In this document: in pieces, positions 34,251 through 45,780 of the stretch | Numbering within the stretch: position 1 is the first letter of the stretch | Layout of the letters: each line of letters starts with the position of its first letter | Assembly (NCBI GenBank): GCA_047967505.1 | Contig: CM106540.1 | Reading direction: 5' to 3' (one strand) | From: Dipteris shenzhenensis | Lineage: Eukaryota; Polypodiophyta; Polypodiopsida; Gleicheniales | DNA length: 64,000 bases | Position numbers and translations under genes: made by a program | The notes under the pieces: generated by a model | Database searches by the model: none | Seen by the model: only the letters and a program-made list of their open reading frames with translations | What the model was told of the DNA's origin: nothing

Positions 34251-37200
34251 TGGAATTAGTGGAATGTCAATCTATATGTTTAGTTTGTCTAAATTACCAC
34301 TAGCGAAGAATGGGAGTGATGCCAATCTCATGTTGGCAACTACATAATGACACTGAAATCATCAAACTCACATGTGGAATGGAATCGGACACCACTCTCC
34401 TATGATCACAGTCTCTGCTCTGTAGAGTTCATATGGATTTGTGTCAATCTCTGTGGAGAATGGCAGTGGTGCCAATCTCATACCATGACCTGCTAACATG
34501 CACAAGGAATCCTAAATTCACATGTGCATTGGCACTTTTGCCATTATCCTACTGTAGCCAATAAAATTAAAGGAATGTCAATCTATAGCTTCATTTTGTT
34601 TAGAAAACCACTAGCAGAGAATGGCAGTGATGCCAATCTCATGCTGGCAACTACATAATGACACTGAGATCATCAAACTCACATGTGGAATGGAATAGGA
34701 CACCACTCTCCTATGATCACTAGAATACCCCTCCTAGAATAGCAGGGTGAACATCTGTACAAGTGGAGAATAAAAGTGGTGCCAATCTCTTATTAGGCCC
34801 TAAGAAATGGCATTGAGAAGCCTAAACTCACATGTGCATTCTTCTATGTAGTGATCACTGTCTCCGCTGTGCAGAGATCATATGGAATTGTGTCAATCTC
34901 TGAGATCATCAAACTCACATGTGGAATGGAATAGGACACCACTCTCCTATGATCACTGGAATACCCCTGCTAGAATAGTAGGGTAAACATTTGTACAAGT
35001 GGAGAATGGCAGTGGTGCCAATCTCTTATTAGGCCCTAAGAAATGGCATTGAGAAGCCTAAACTCACATGTGCAGATATCACATGGAATTGTGTCAATCT
35101 CTATGGAGAATGCCACCAGTGGAGAATGGCAGTGGTGCCAATCTCACATGTGCATTGGCACTTTTTCCAAACTCATGGTGGCACCTACATAATGACACTG
35201 AGATCATCAGACTCACATGTGGATTGGAATCGGACACCACTCTCCTATGATGATTGGAATACCCCTCCTAGAATAGTAGGGTAAACATATGTACAAGTGG
35301 AGAATAGTAGTGGTGCCAATCTCTTATTAGGGCCTAAGAAATGGCATTGAGAAGCCTAAACTCACATGTGCATCCTTCTATGTAGTCATCACTGTCACCA
35401 CTGTGTAGAGATCATATGGAATTGTGTCAATCTCTGTGGAGAATGCCACCAGTGGAGAATGGCAGTGGTGCCAATCTTATACCATGACCTGAAAACATGC
35501 ACAAGGAATCCTAAACTCACATGTGCATTGGCACTTTTGCCATTATCCTACTGCAGCCAATAAAATTAGTGGAATGTCAATCTATAGGTTCAGTTTGTCT
35601 AGATACTACTAGCGGAGAATGGCAGTGGTGCCAATCTCATGCTTGCAACTACATAATGACACTGAGATCATCAAACTCACATGTGGAATGGAATAGGACA
35701 CCACTCTCCTATGATCACTGGAATACCCCTCCTAGAATAGTAGGCTAAACATTTGTACAAGTGGAGCATGGCAGTGGTGCCAATCTCTTATTAGGCCCTA
35801 AGAAATGGCATTGACAAGCCTAAACTCACATGTGCATAGATCATATGGAATTGTGCCAATCTTATTGGAGAATGCCACTAGTGGAGAATGGCAGTGGTGT
35901 CAATCTCATACCATGACCTAAAAACATGCACAAGGAATCCTAAACTCACATGTGCATTCTTCTATGTAGTGGTGCCAATCTCATATCATGACCTTAAAAC
36001 ATGCACAAGGAATCCTAAACTCACATGTGCATTGGCACTTTTGCCATTATCCTAGTACCATTGTCTGCTAGTGGTAATGTGCATTCTTCTATGTAGTGAT
36101 CCACTGTCTCCGCTGTGTAGTAGTGATCACTGTCTCCGCTGTGTAGAGATCATATGGAATTGTGTCAATCTCTGTGGAGAATGCCACCAGTGGAGAATGG
36201 TAGTGGTGCCAATCTCATAACATGACCTGCAAACATGCACAAGGAATCCTAAACTCACATGTGCATTCTTCTATGTAGAGATCACTGTCTCCGCTGTGTA
36301 GAGATCATATGAAATTGTGTCAATCTCTTATTAGGCCTTGGAATGTCAATCTATAGGTTTAGTTTTTCTAGACAACCACTAGTGGAGAATGGCAGTGATG
36401 CCAAACTCATGGTGGCAACTACATAATGATACTGAGATCATCAGACTCACATGTGGATTGGAATAGGACACCACTCTCCTATGATCACTGGAATACCCCT
36501 CCTAGAGTAGTAGGGTAAACATTTGTACAAGTGAAGAATGGCAGTGGTGCCAATCTCTTATTAGGCCCTAAGAAATGTCATTGAGAAGCCTAAACTGACA
36601 TGTGCAGAGATCGTATGGAATTGTGCCAATCTCTATGGAGAATGCCACCAGTGGAGAATGGTAGTGGTGCCAATCTCATACCATGACCTGAAAACATGCA
36701 CAAGGAATCCTAAACTCACATGTGCATTGGCACTTTTGCCATTATCCTACTGCCATTCTCCGCTAGTGGTAATGTGCATTCTTGTATGTAGTGATCACTC
36801 TCTCCGTTGTGTAGAGATCATATGGATTTGCGTCAATCTTTGTGGAGAATGCCACCAGTGGAAAATGGCAGTGGTGCCAATATCATACCATGACCTGAAA
36901 ACATGCACAAGGAATCCTAAACTCACATGTGCATTGGAACTTTTGCCATTATCCTACTGCCATTCTCCGCTAGTGGTAATGTGCATTCTTCAATGTAGTG
37001 GAATGTCAATCTATAGGTTCAGTTTGTCTAGATTACCACTAGCGGAGAATGGCAATGATGCCAATCTCATGCTTGCAACTACACTATGACACTGAGATCA
37101 TCAAACTCACATGTGGAATGGAATAGGACACCACTCTCCTCTGATCACTGGAATACCCCTCCTAGAATAGTAGGCTAAACATTTGTACAAGTGGAGAATG

Positions 37201-38470
37201 GCAGTGGTGCCAATCTCTTATTAGGCCCTAAGAAATGGCATTGAGAAGCCTAAATTCACATGTGCAGAGATCACATGGAATTGTTCAATCTCTGTGGAGA
37301 ATGCCACCAGTGGAGAATGGCAGTGGTGCCAATCTCACATGTGCATTGGCACTTTTGCCATTATCCTACTGCCATTCTCCGCTAGTGGTAATGTGCATTC
37401 TTCTATGTAGTGGAATGTCAATCTATAGGTTTAGTTTGTCTAGACAACCACTAGTGGAAAATGGCAGTGATGCCAAACTCATGGTGGCACCTACATAATG
37501 ACACTGAGATCATCAAACTCACAAGTGGATTGGAATCGGACACCACTCTCCTATGATGATTGGAATACCCCTCCTAGAATAGTAGGGTAAACATTTGTGC
37601 AAGTGGAGAATGGCAGTGGTGCCAATCTCTTATTAGGGCCTAAGAAATGGCATTGAGAAGCCTAAAATCACATGTGCATCCTTCTATGTAGTCATCACTG
37701 TCTCCGCTGTGTAGAGATCATATGGAATTGTGTCAATCTCTTTGGAGAATGCCACCAGTTGAGAATGGCAGTGGTTCCAATCTCATACCATGACCTGAAA
37801 ACATGCACAAGGAATCCTAAACTCACATGTGCATTGGCACTTTTGCCATTATCCTACTGCAGCCAATAAAATTAGTGGAATGTCAATCTATAGGTTCAGT
37901 TTGTCTAGACTACCACTAGCGGAGAATGGCAGTGATGCCAATCTCATGCTGGCAACTACATAATGACACTGAGATCATCAAACTCACATGTGGATTGGAA
38001 TCAGACACCACTCTCCTATGATCATTGGAATACCCCTCCTAGAATAGTAGGGTAAACATATGTACAAGTGGAGAATGGCAGTGGTGCCAATCTCTTATTA
38101 GGCCCTAAGAAATGGCATTGAGAAGCCTGTGTCAATCTCTATGGAGAATGCCACCAGTGGAGAATGGCAGTGGTGCCAATCTCATACCATGACCTGAAAA
38201 CATGCATAAGGAATGCTAAACTCACATGTGCATTCTTCTATGTAGTGTTCAATGTCTCCGCTGTGTAGAGATCATATGGAATTGTGTCAATCTATGTGGA
38301 GAATGCCACCAGTGGAGAATGGCAGTGGTGCCAATCTCATACCATGACCTGAAAACATGCATAAGGAATCCTAAACTCAAATGTGCATTCTTCTATGTAG
38401 TGATCACTGTCTCCACTGTGTAGAGATCATATGGAATTGTGTCAATCTCTGTGTAGAATGCCACCGGTGG
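34251..38470. repeat. complex satellite array built on a degenerate palindrome core
   Basis: Some 4.2 kb of reshuffled modules. Recurrent words are ggagaatggcagtggtgccaa, aaacatgcacaaggaatcctaaa, ctcacatgtgcattggcac, tagaatagtagggtaaac, gacactgagatcatcaaac and gtcaatctataggtt. Module order varies, so there is no single monomer length; the tagaatagtaggg module recurs every 300-700 bp. The ggagaatggcaNtNgtgcca core is a weakened form of the palindrome in blocks 1 and 2. ORFs in this region are repeat artefacts. Confidence 0.93.
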
Positions 38471-38884
38471 AGAATGGTAGTGGTGCCATGTGATGAATTG
38501 AACTTCTGCCATTCTCCTTAACATCATGGAGGATGGCACCAGTGGCATTATCCTTAAACTCTCACGGAGGATGGCACTTGTGCCATTCTGAACAAACTCA
38601 CAATCCATGTGTTCAATGGCATTTGTGACACTCTTCTAACATCATATTATGTTGGAGAATGGCACGAATACCATTCTTTATTATAACCATCTTAACTTTG
38701 ATATTGTGTATATTTGCTTACTGTGTTGGTGTAGTTTTTCATAATGCATATATAAGTTGCTTCACCTTGGTTATTTTGTTAATAGAAGTTGCATTGTGGT
38801 TGTAATATTTCCTACTACAGTTATGATTTTCTATTATACATTTCATTGTGTCCTTGGTTCTTTTGTTAACAGAACATTGCAAGA
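38471..38884. other. promoter/5' region of the plus-strand cluster, with palindromes
   Basis: Contains three diverged palindrome halves (38,505-38,590 and 38,655-38,685). Then follows AT-rich DNA ending in an acceptor-like ttcttttgttaacag at 38,855-38,871 just before the first ATG of the cluster. An untranslated upstream exon is therefore likely but not identified. Confidence 0.5.
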
Positions 38885-40257
38885 ATGGCTAGCAAGGGAA
38901 AGAGAAAGGTTTGAGACGTGTCAGTTTATGATGGAGTTAGTTCTGGAAGAGGATGGTTTTTGGATATATACAATAACGAACTCCAAAAACTCCATAAAGT
39001 GCATTGTTTTGTGAACATCCAAGGAACAACTTTTGAAGATGTTGGACAAGTTAAAGAGATGGAGGATACCGAGAAAGACAACGTTCCTTGTCTCAAAATT
39101 CATACATTGGGAGGCAATGTGTATCAATTGGATCCTGCTTGTTTTGATCATGCGAGGATGAATGCTACTGGGGAGGACATGATGATATCTAGGGGTTGGA
39201 TTAATGAGCCAAAAAATTATACCAATCAACAGATATTAGAAAGCTTTGATTTGGTAACAAAAGGGATAAAGCAAGATATAAAAAAGAGTAGAAAAGTTTC
39301 GAAAAGAACCAAGAAAAGTGATGTTGAGGGATCAAGCTCTCAAGTGTCTCAGAACACATTGAAAGAGAAGGCTAGAGAGACCGGTGAGGAGGAAACAACA
39401 GGTGAGAAGGAAATAAGGTTAGATGGAAAAACAAGCATTGGGGATAAACTGGAGGCTAAAGACAAAGAGACAACTTTAGGAGGAAAACAGGGAGGTACGG
39501 GAATAGTCACTGATGGAACTGGAAGTGGAGGTGATGCAACGGGGAGTGGTGAGACACATATAACAGGACATGGTGAGAAATCATCTGAAGCAACTATCAT
39601 CCTGTATAAGAAAATCCAGCCAGATGTTGACTTTAAGGCACTACAAAAGAAATTGGAAAGGAAGGACACAAGTATGACAGGCTTGATGGAGTATGTAGAG
39701 TACTTCCCATTTGGTTTGGAGTTTGAGGTGTTGATCCCAGTGATGAATTGCTTTAGAGCACCAAGCCAATATGTGTAAAGGACATTGACCCTCAGCTATG
39801 TCAGTGACTTGGTCAAGAGTTTTGCAATGAATGCACGACCTCCTGCAACATGTGCATATCTTATGCCTTACGAGTGCCTTACCACATAGGCACAAATACT
39901 CCGATGTGCAAGGAAGAGATAAAGGTGGAAAAGTTAAAGGAGTATAATAATTGGATTCTCACAGGGCAGCATTCAATTTATGCTGCAAGGATATTTATAA
40001 CTAAAGCACATGGAGAAGCCTTCAATCAACGAAAAGGTCTCTATACACGGAGAAAGGCGAGAATTGTTGTCAATGCACCAGTTGAAGCAAGTTGTAAGAT
40101 ATCATCAATGGCCAACATGGAGGCACAGACCGTTTTGAAAAATCAACCATATATCGATATCTTACAACACCTAAGGGCACAATGGATTGCATTCGGACGA
40201 CCAAAGAAACCAGCCCAAGGCCTTGTCAAAGGGCATAAAGATCGACAAAGTTGGGAT
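38885..40257 (+). pseudogene. cluster gene part 1: ParB-like region with N-terminal domain
   Basis: An ATG at 38,885 opens M-A-S-K-G-K-R-K-V, followed by a TGA at 38,912 and then a long open frame to 39,775. That frame has a folded-looking N-terminus (W-F-L-D-I-Y; D-V-G-Q-V-K-E-M), then a low-complexity K/E/G/T-rich linker (about residues 120-230). After a TAA at 39,776 the frame continues R-T-L-T-L-S-Y-V-S-D-L-V-K-S-F, and after a shift near 39,880 gives N-N-W-I-L-T-G-Q-H-S-I-Y-A-A-R. The combination R-x-L...Y-V-x-x-L-x-x-S-F...G-Q-H-x-x-x-A-A resembles ParB/sulfiredoxin-fold domains, which bind or cut DNA or bind CTP. The exon ends at a GTGAGT donor (40,258). Three breaks make it a pseudogene as sequenced, unless some are assembly errors. 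Confidence 0.5.
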
Positions 40258-40500
40258 GTGAGTAATAAACTTTGTTTTGTATGCATTTTTTATTTCAAGA
40301 ATGTTTATGGCTTTGTAAAAGAAATGATAGTAGTGTCAATTCCCTGATGTGAGAATGGCACTAGTGCCATTCTTCTAGTTACCAAGTCATGCTTTTGACA
40401 TGGTAATGGGAGAATCGCACTAGTGTCATTATTATCTCTATTACATGATTTGGATTAGAAGAATGTCTAAGATGATTTTGATTTTTTTATATAGAATTTT
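40258..40500 (+). other. intron carrying a palindrome copy
   Basis: Runs from GTGAGT at 40,258 to an acceptor near 40,496 (ttttatatag) or 40,505. It contains an almost perfect copy of the 26-bp palindrome at 40,350-40,375 and a degenerate one at 40,408-40,435, the same family as the 28-34 kb arrays. Confidence 0.6.
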
Positions 40501-41908
40501 GTAGGAGTTGCAAGCGTATCGATGGGCGCAAACTTTGCTACCAAGGACACACACATGGTCACATACGATGATGACATCTACGAACAATGGATTAGGATTT
40601 TGACATTGGTGAAGCAGGGTGATCTTGAGGGTCGAAATCCCACAATAACATATATGAGGTGTCTGCTAGGATTGGAAGACGAAGATGTACGTGCACTTCA
40701 AGCAGAGATTGAGTCTAAAGAAATAGTCTTGGTCAAAGTCAAGCAAAGACAAGGACTCCATTGAAATGTCTCAACGGGCAATGGAGATTAAGCATGATAG
40801 AGCCCTGAAAGAAGCGCTCATCAAGGAGTTCAACTCACATCACCCTTCGCCCCAACATCAAACATGGGATGCCCTTGCAACTTACTTCAAAATTGATTCA
40901 ATTGTTTATCAGAGCTTCAAGGCTTCATGTGAGTCATGGGTCAAAGAGAAGCTGCAAGTTGGCAAGTCCACACCTGATTTCCCAAAAGCCACGTCAATCT
41001 ATGTTGATTGGATGATTAGTTCAATAGAGGGTAACAAGTCTGCATCGCAGTCTTGTTTTCCTTGGACAATTATTCAAGTGAACATGGAGATGGAGGGGGA
41101 GAGCTTTCTAACACATCACTCCAAGGGACAACTTCCAATCAGCTTGTGTGTGCTTGACACCTCAGAGGGATCTGCCAAAGGCATGTGTTGGGATAAGGCT
41201 GCCTTCAAGAAATTGCTCTGTGGCTTGATGGAGACCGTTGCCACTCTGTCACAGTATGTATTGCTATCATTTATGACAATGATAGAAATGGTAAATCTCA
41301 AGGAAGCAATGATAGAGGCTCGATTTTGGCATAGAAGGTTTGTGGGTGTAATCCATGAATCGGATAGTGCACAAAAGGGTTTGTCTGAGACCTTCTGTTT
41401 TTTGTCATTTGTCATCTCACATGATGGGTTTGATGGATTTGAGCACATGTTAGAAATCACAAGGCCATACACAATAATTGAGGACAATATTCTTTATTCT
41501 GATGAGGGCGATGAGTATGAAAAAGAGGCGGTTGTGAAGCATGGCATCATCAAGGTGTGCATCAGGTGCTATTGTAGTAGGGAACATGAAGTTGTTGTTG
41601 ACGTCTTTACTAATGGATGTGTGGCATTACAAGCATTGTCAAGCAAAAGAAAAGTGATCTCACTGGTGAAGACATCCCAACAGGCGACAGAGGTCGAGAC
41701 TATGTGTGTGGCACATGCATCAAATAATCCCCATATTAAGATTTGGTCTAGCATTGAGAGGCCTCTTGAGACACATAGAGCTGATTCACCTATCGATGAA
41801 GGAATTAAAGAGGGTGAGCATCACATTGAAGACTTGCGACCTTTAACTGAAGCAAATCTTGAAGCTATCCCAAAGATTACATTGGAAGATTTGGAGCAAG
41901 GTCTTTAG
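40501..41908 (+). pseudogene. cluster gene part 2: possible DNA-methyltransferase-like domain
   Basis: The first open segment (40,505-40,764) encodes a D-D-D-I-Y-E-Q-W-I-R helix and an acidic helix, then hits a stop and shifts frame. The frame 40,760-41,908 (about 380 codons) is intact: a basic helical start, a middle with C-F-P-W-T-I-I-Q-V and F-C-F-L-S-F-V-I-S-H-D-G-F, and near its end E-V-V-V-D-V-F-T-N-G-C-V-A-L-Q-A-L. The last segment has the spacing of the SAM-binding motif of permuted (beta-class) DNA methyltransferases, usually D-P-F-x-G-S-G, but with G-S-G altered to N-G-C. A catalytic S/D-P-P-Y motif is not evident. It may be inactive or a distant relative. The ParB-like region upstream fits, since ParB-like and methyltransferase domains occur together in mobile elements of bacteria. 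Confidence 0.4.
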
Positions 41909-42709
41909 CTACTCATTTATGCCTTGTGTATTCAGTTTCAAAATAATATGACTTTTATGGATTTTCTCGATTGCACATACTCTCATTATATTAAAGATAT
42001 TAAACATTAGGTATGATAAAATTGTGTGACATAATGACATGGGGAATGGTACTAGTGTCATTCTCCCTATGTTGGGTTATACGTAAGAGGTACTATTAAC
42101 ATTTTATGCGACCTCATATGGAGAATGGCACTAGTGCCATTCTCTCTTTGTGGTTATGTAGAAATGGTAATACTGTTATGTTCCTTTCTTGAATCTATGT
42201 TAGTTGAAAGCATTACAGAGATTAAAAATTGTATAGTATTAACTATGCTACCAAAGTTTTGATTTGGGTGCTTTCTACAAATCTATTGGACCAAAGTAAT
42301 ACAGTATCTATGCTTTCAGATCATGCATTGTACATTTCTTTTGGGACATGGGGGGAGGCACTAGTAGTATTCTCTCTTTCCAATGAGGGTATAGAGAAAG
42401 GCACTAGTGGCATTCTCCATAACCTTATATGTAAAATGGCACTAGCACCACCCCAAGAGACGAATGGCACTATTGCCATTCTCTCAATGAGTTCAGAGAG
42501 AAAGGTTGCACTATTTGCATTCTCAATTGACCTTTAGAGAGATTGGCACTTTTGCCATTCCCCAAAAATACAATGGAATCAGTGAACGACGATGGATAAT
42601 GTTCATACTTTATTGTTATTTATTAGTTTCATATGCTTTTGTGCTTCGACATTGTTGAATACACTCTAAAGAATCAAAATATTTCTATATTCCTCAACTT
42701 CCACAGGGA
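41909..42709. other. intergenic or intronic DNA with palindromes
   Basis: Contains an exact palindrome core at about 42,118-42,145 (tggagaatggcactagtgccattctct), a variant at 42,037-42,063, and further half-sites at 42,355-42,570. A good acceptor (cttccacag) at about 42,709 precedes the next coding block. Confidence 0.7.
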
Positions 42710-43966
42710 CCAATGATGCATGGAAGGATGTGGAGACATCAAATGTAGAGGACAACATACCACCCAAAATGGGGACTATCAATTACGCGATGGATACAGG
42801 AGGTATAGAAGAAAACATAACCCCAAAAATGGAGAAAATTGCAAGGAATATCACGAATCCTATACTTTTAGAAGAGAACATGGATGAACGTACTGTCTCA
42901 ACATTGGGGACAAAACTAGATAATCTTATTGTTGTTGCAAACATGTATGAAATCATAGCACCTGACAATTTGGATGAGTCAGAAGCCAGCAACTTCAAGG
43001 AGAATTTGCATCTATATCCACATACAATTTCTTTGGATATGCCACGATTAACAATCATATTAGACTTGAATGGCCTGTTATTAAGTCGCTACCTATTCAA
43101 GTCTCCAATACATCCATCTATTATGCATGGCAAAAATAGTTATATGGTTGTTCATCCTGGGTGCATAGAATTTCTTAAAATCTTGCTACAAAGATTTAAT
43201 GTAGGTATCTGGTCAACTGCGATGGAGCATAACGTACTTGATATGGTAGGAAAGCTGCAAAATTATGCAAATGAGAGCCTCCCTTTCTTTGTTATATGGT
43301 CTCAGCAAGGATGCTACACTTTTCAATAAGACGAGGATAAATAGGCCTGACAAGGTTGGTGTTGAGGCAATGTTCAAACCCTTAGCAAAAATCTCAAAGG
43401 CATTTGAATGTGATGCTAGAAGGACAATCCTTGTTGATGACTCCCCATACAAGGCTTGCATTAGCCCTCCATCAAATTGCATATTTCCTTCAACGTTTGA
43501 TGTACAAGATAAGGATGACAATATTCTACTGAGAGAGTTGATGCCATACTTACTACAACTCGATGAGACTAAAGATGTGCGCAGCATGATTGAGACAAAT
43601 CGGTATGGACAATTACCTGTGATGGAGGGGCATAAGGATTTCAACCTTGTCCAGAAAGTAATTGATGAATGGAGGGAGGAAAATCATGCATGGTCAAGAA
43701 TGGAATATAACACAAGAAATCTTCCTCTTGCAAATCAACTAAGAGAGAGGGATATAGGTGGTAGGGCAACCCATGGTGGTGATGGCCAGGTGCCTAAACT
43801 CAATGCATCCCAAATAAGACTTTTAAGGAATGCTCCGCAACCCTCTAGCATGAATGCTATGCAAGTTTCTCAATTGGCTATAGACCTAGGGTACAAAGGT
43901 CGTTATATCAAGAAATACATTGCTAAGGGCTACATAAACCGACTACAGAATGCGTATTTTTCATGA
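42710..43966 (+). pseudogene. cluster gene part 3: FCP1/NIF-type HAD phosphatase-like
   Basis: After a variable, acidic N-terminal ~110 residues, L-T-I-I-L-D-L-N-G-L-L-L-S starts an FCP1 homology domain. H-P-G-C-I-E-F-L-K, G-I-W-S-T-A, F-F-V-I-W-S-Q and then, after a frameshift near 43,300-43,320, T-I-L-V-D-D-S-P-Y-K-A and I-F-P-S-T-F-D follow in correct order. FCP1-type enzymes dephosphorylate the RNA polymerase II C-terminal domain. The nucleophile Asp is present; the second Asp of D-x-D is Asn, as in the plant D-L-N-G subgroup I recall. The C-terminal extension (about 43,560-43,966) is basic, with N-A-S-Q-I-R-L-L-R and I-D-L-G-Y-K-G-R-Y-I-K-K. Confidence 0.75.
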
Positions 43967-44032
43967 AGGTACATATGTCAAAGTGTTTTTTGATTTTATC
44001 TCAATATATATAACTGTTGTTGTAGCTAATTG

Positions 44033-44589
44033 AATTTGTCTTTTGTGATGTAGATAGATATACGTTCAAATCAAGCTTGAGTAGGTACATACCAGAACGA
44101 GATCCATTTGGACCACCAAAGTTACCTGTCCCTATCAACGAAGTGTTCTGGATAAAAAATGTGGCTTTCGAGGTGCATGAGTCAACCATTACAGGTGCTG
44201 GCTTGGGCTTGTTTGTGCATGGCTCCATCAAGAGAGGGACTACTATTCTCCATTATGGAGGTGACAAGTACTCCTACAGAGACTGGAAGGAATTATGTAG
44301 AGTTCATCCAAGGCTAAAGAAGTACTCTATCCAAGAGGACCCTACTGTCCCTATGAAGGATATGGTGCATATTGTTGGTGATGTTCAATATGGCAATGTG
44401 GCAGGATTTATTAACAGCAATAGAAATACCAATGTAAAGCCAAATGTTTGTTATGTATTTTCCCCTGATGTTCCACCTTGGTATGACCCCATGATGAACA
44501 TAGATATTGCAGAATATGGTCACATTTGTATTGAATCCATAGATGATATACATGCAGGAGAGGAGCTATTTGCAGACTATGAGTTTTGA
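44033..44589 (+). CDS. SET-domain protein, about 185 residues
   Basis: After an acceptor-like tttgtgatgtag (44,053) the frame R-Y-T-F-K-S-S-L-S-R-Y-I-P runs open to a stop at 44,587. SET motifs are in order: G-A-G-L-G-L-F-V (SAM-binding start), G-T-T-I-L-H-Y-G-G, G-N-V-A-G-F-I-N-S then N-V-K-P-N-V, and at the end G-E-E-L-F-A-D-Y-E-F. SET domains transfer methyl groups to protein lysines, mostly on histones. The usual N-H-S-C is I-N-S-N here, losing the His and Cys. There is no pre-SET or post-SET zinc cluster. The Y of D-Y is kept. It lies 70-90 bp after the FCP1-like frame; the reading phase does not join the two cleanly, so it may be a separate gene. Confidence 0.8.
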
Positions 44590-45780
44590 ATAACAACATT
44601 GTATTTCTTTATACAATCATTACTTATGGGAATTACTACTTTCTTGCCAAATATGTAAATTGGTGCGTAATTGTTGTGTGTGAATAATATGCAAACATGT
44701 TCATAACTACATTCATAATGTATTTAGAAGGAGTGTCTCTCGTGCCATTCTTTCTGGTGCCATTCTCTTTGGGGCTAGAAATTGAGAGTTTCTTTGGAAT
44801 CATGATTTATTTCAGGGATTTCAATGGTGTATCAACAAGTTGTTATGTTTTCATCCTAAAGTGTACTTTTTTACTTTGCAATGAGTAATCAACATGACAT
44901 GTAAAGTTATCGTTTTACAATAATGCTAGTCAGTCCAAACATTGAAAGTGCACAATAAATCATTGTCATTGCCACCTAAATTACATCAAATGCTTGTCGT
45001 TGCCCATTGATTTTCCATCAACTACATATCTTGCATTCATTCTCCTCAACTACATATCTTGATTTTCCATCAACTACATATCTTACTAAGTTAAAGAGCC
45101 TGTGCGTTTTCATTGCAATACTCATGGTTATTAATTACACTCTACATTTTTTAAATGGTGTTTTGGAGATTTTCAAATGAGAATGCTCACAACAAAAGCG
45201 AGTCTCAATATCAATGGAAATTCCAGAGACTCGCTATTATGAAGGTGTTTTTGAACATCACTATGGCTCACGAGATGAATCTAACTCAAATGGGTTTCAA
45301 AGTTTATTATTTTTTTTATGATAACGAAGTTTAGACACTGATATTCTATTTATTATTTGAGAATGTAGTTGATATTTCACACTTCATGAATGGCTATCTA
45401 GTCTATTTTCACATATTTCTCCTGTTTTTTCATTGAGGGGAGCTACAATTTCTTCCAAAACTGCCATTCTGGGAATTGGGTTTTTCCCGAATTATCTAAT
45501 ACGGTCTTTTCTCTTCCATTGAGAGAAAATTGCATCCATTGAGAATTTTCGTCTATTCATTCCATCCTTGAAAGAGAGAGTTCTTTCAGTGTTATCTTTG
45601 AGAGATTTATGTCTTCAAGTTCGAGAGAGAGATAGACATTTGTTTGAAACAAAGAGATATTCTCCTTCTCCTTAGGTAGAGAGGGAGCTTCTCTACTATC
45701 CTATTGAGTCATTATTCCACAAGAGAGAAGCTCTTCAGGGATCTATTCTATTGCCTTCAACAACCTCTTCATATGACCTT
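44590..45780. other. AT-rich intergenic DNA
   Basis: No gene seen. Two palindrome half-sites (gtgccattctttctggtgccattctc) at about 44,739-44,764 are the rightmost members of the palindrome family. A short direct repeat of gattttccatcaactacatatctt lies at about 45,008-45,085. Purine-rich gagagag motifs occur at 45,570-45,730. Confidence 0.5.

Noticed and set aside
35366-38423. ORFs up to 143 codons in the complex satellite
   Set aside because: They share peptides only because the DNA modules recur; frames open and close with module order.
38921-39229. Minus-strand ORF of 102 codons
   Set aside because: Antisense shadow of the plus-strand cluster gene.
38885-44589. Endogenous giant-virus insertion (SET, FCP1-like, methyltransferase-like, histone-like genes nearby)
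   Set aside because: Introns with GT-AG borders, absence of any viral hallmark such as capsid or packaging ATPase, and intronic host-type repeats argue against it; not excluded but unsupported.
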